64,000 bases of DNA from Siphonodentalium dalli (Eukaryota > Mollusca > Scaphopoda > Gadilida > Siphonodentaliidae), in contig CP136068.1 of NCBI GenBank assembly GCA_032622095.1, positions 12,319,729 through 12,383,728 on the forward strand, read 5' to 3'. Below the pieces are notes generated by a model. It was not told the origin of the DNA, searched no databases, and saw only the letters and a list, made by a program, of their open reading frames with translations. The stretch's first letter is position 1; each line of letters starts with the position of its first letter. The translations under genes were made by a program, and so were the position numbers. Positions 63,283-64,000 of the stretch are shown here, in pieces.

Positions 63283-63713
63283 TTAACCCTTTACCCAACA
63301 GAACGGCCCTGTGCCAATGCATTCTGTTATATATGCGAGTCGACCATAGGTCGCCTCGCATATATAACAGAATGCATTGGCTTAACACATTAAAAATTAT
63401 AAAATTGTTAAAGAATGTAAGAAAAAATGGTAAAAAGTGTTAAAAAAAGATTTTTTTTAGGCCAATGCATTCTCTTATATATGCGAGGCGACCTAGAATC
63501 TCAAACTCTAGGTTTCAAACGACCTATGGTCGACTCGCATATATAAGAGAATGTATTGGCACAGGGCATAACTGTAACCATCACAATGTGGTCAATGAGC
63601 CGGTTCCAATGATATCCATATTTGTATGGTTTTATTGAGACAGACCCAAGATAATTTAGGCTGTTGCAGCTTTATTTGGCCGGTTTTGGCCGGTTTGTTG
63701 GGTAAAGGGTTAA
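63283..63713. mobile_element. Foldback MITE A10 (TTAA)
   Basis: Complete. The inner hairpin near 63486-63530 has about 30 extra bases (gaatctcaaactctaggttt) that duplicate part of the gaccta word, probably a replication slip. The first hairpin carries the symmetric change ctcttat to ctgttat / ataagag to ataacag in both arms. Confidence 0.9.
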
Positions 63714-64000
63714 CACTGTCCTTGCCGTGTTGGTATATTGTATTGTACTATTTTTCCCTTAAAACATAGTGCATGCTCAATTTAATGCAACTAACCGACT
63801 TGGGATTCTGGAGTCGACTATTGGTGAACAATTTGTCGATGTCGACTAATCGACAAATCGTTTCAACACTATTTGGATATCGGTTTATGCATTCAATGTT
63901 AAATTTGACATTTTCAAACAATGTTTTTGTTTTGTCTAATCATATTTTACTGAACTTTTACTGAATGATTTGTAGAAATCTGTTGTAATACTCGTTGTAG

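Overview
This is animal nuclear DNA, AT-rich, with spliceosomal introns and very little coding sequence. It suggests a marine invertebrate, probably a lophotrochozoan such as a mollusc. Three things point that way: an intron tens of kilobases long, very dense small foldback DNA transposons, and arrays of about 160 bp monomers headed by a GTCCGT-type microsatellite, a design described in bivalves. The species cannot be fixed from the window.

The one cellular gene I recognise is the 3' part of a TMEM145 orthologue on the + strand (GPR180/TMEM145 seven-helix family). Four exons splice in frame: 24893-25065, 29047-29167, 56585-56644 and 58982-59230 (or a readthrough end at 59311). They encode the last membrane helices, the near-invariant [17 protein letters not shown] segment and a Ser-rich acidic tail. 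The intron between the second and third is about 27.4 kb and is almost wholly transposable elements. A weaker candidate exon with one membrane helix lies at 2255-2425; its phase does not fit direct joining to the TMEM145 exons.

1-24.9 kb is intergenic DNA or an upstream intron. It holds a duplicated segment (about 230-1010 and 7785-8475), two copies of a repeat with a 3' hairpin (3388-5186 and 18236-18995), a 5'-truncated LINE with a 12 bp target duplication (5980-7580), a decayed Ty3/Gypsy-type gag split by a MITE (9360-10600), a second LINE tail, an element with inverted clusters of a 16 bp iteron (11872-13312), a Harbinger-like MITE (17508-18091), and three satellites with 31, 71 and 25 bp units.

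29.6-38.8 kb and 49.6-55.0 kb carry the 160 bp-monomer arrays (family S), with higher-order periods of about 1285, 2085, 946 and 1294 bp. 38.8-49.6 kb and 55-64 kb are mosaics of foldback families: A (TTAA target, piggyBac-like), B (8 bp target, hAT-like) and C (TA target, Tc1/mariner-like), plus a tRNA-type SINE, a 30 bp minisatellite and a second, T-type array.

The repeats can be ordered in time from internal evidence. One A element has its empty target in the duplicated segment. The T-type array sits exactly in the T-run of another A element. A third A element appears as two complementary halves 25 kb apart, each joined to an S array, which suggests recombination between S arrays. No tRNA, rRNA or CRISPR array was found.
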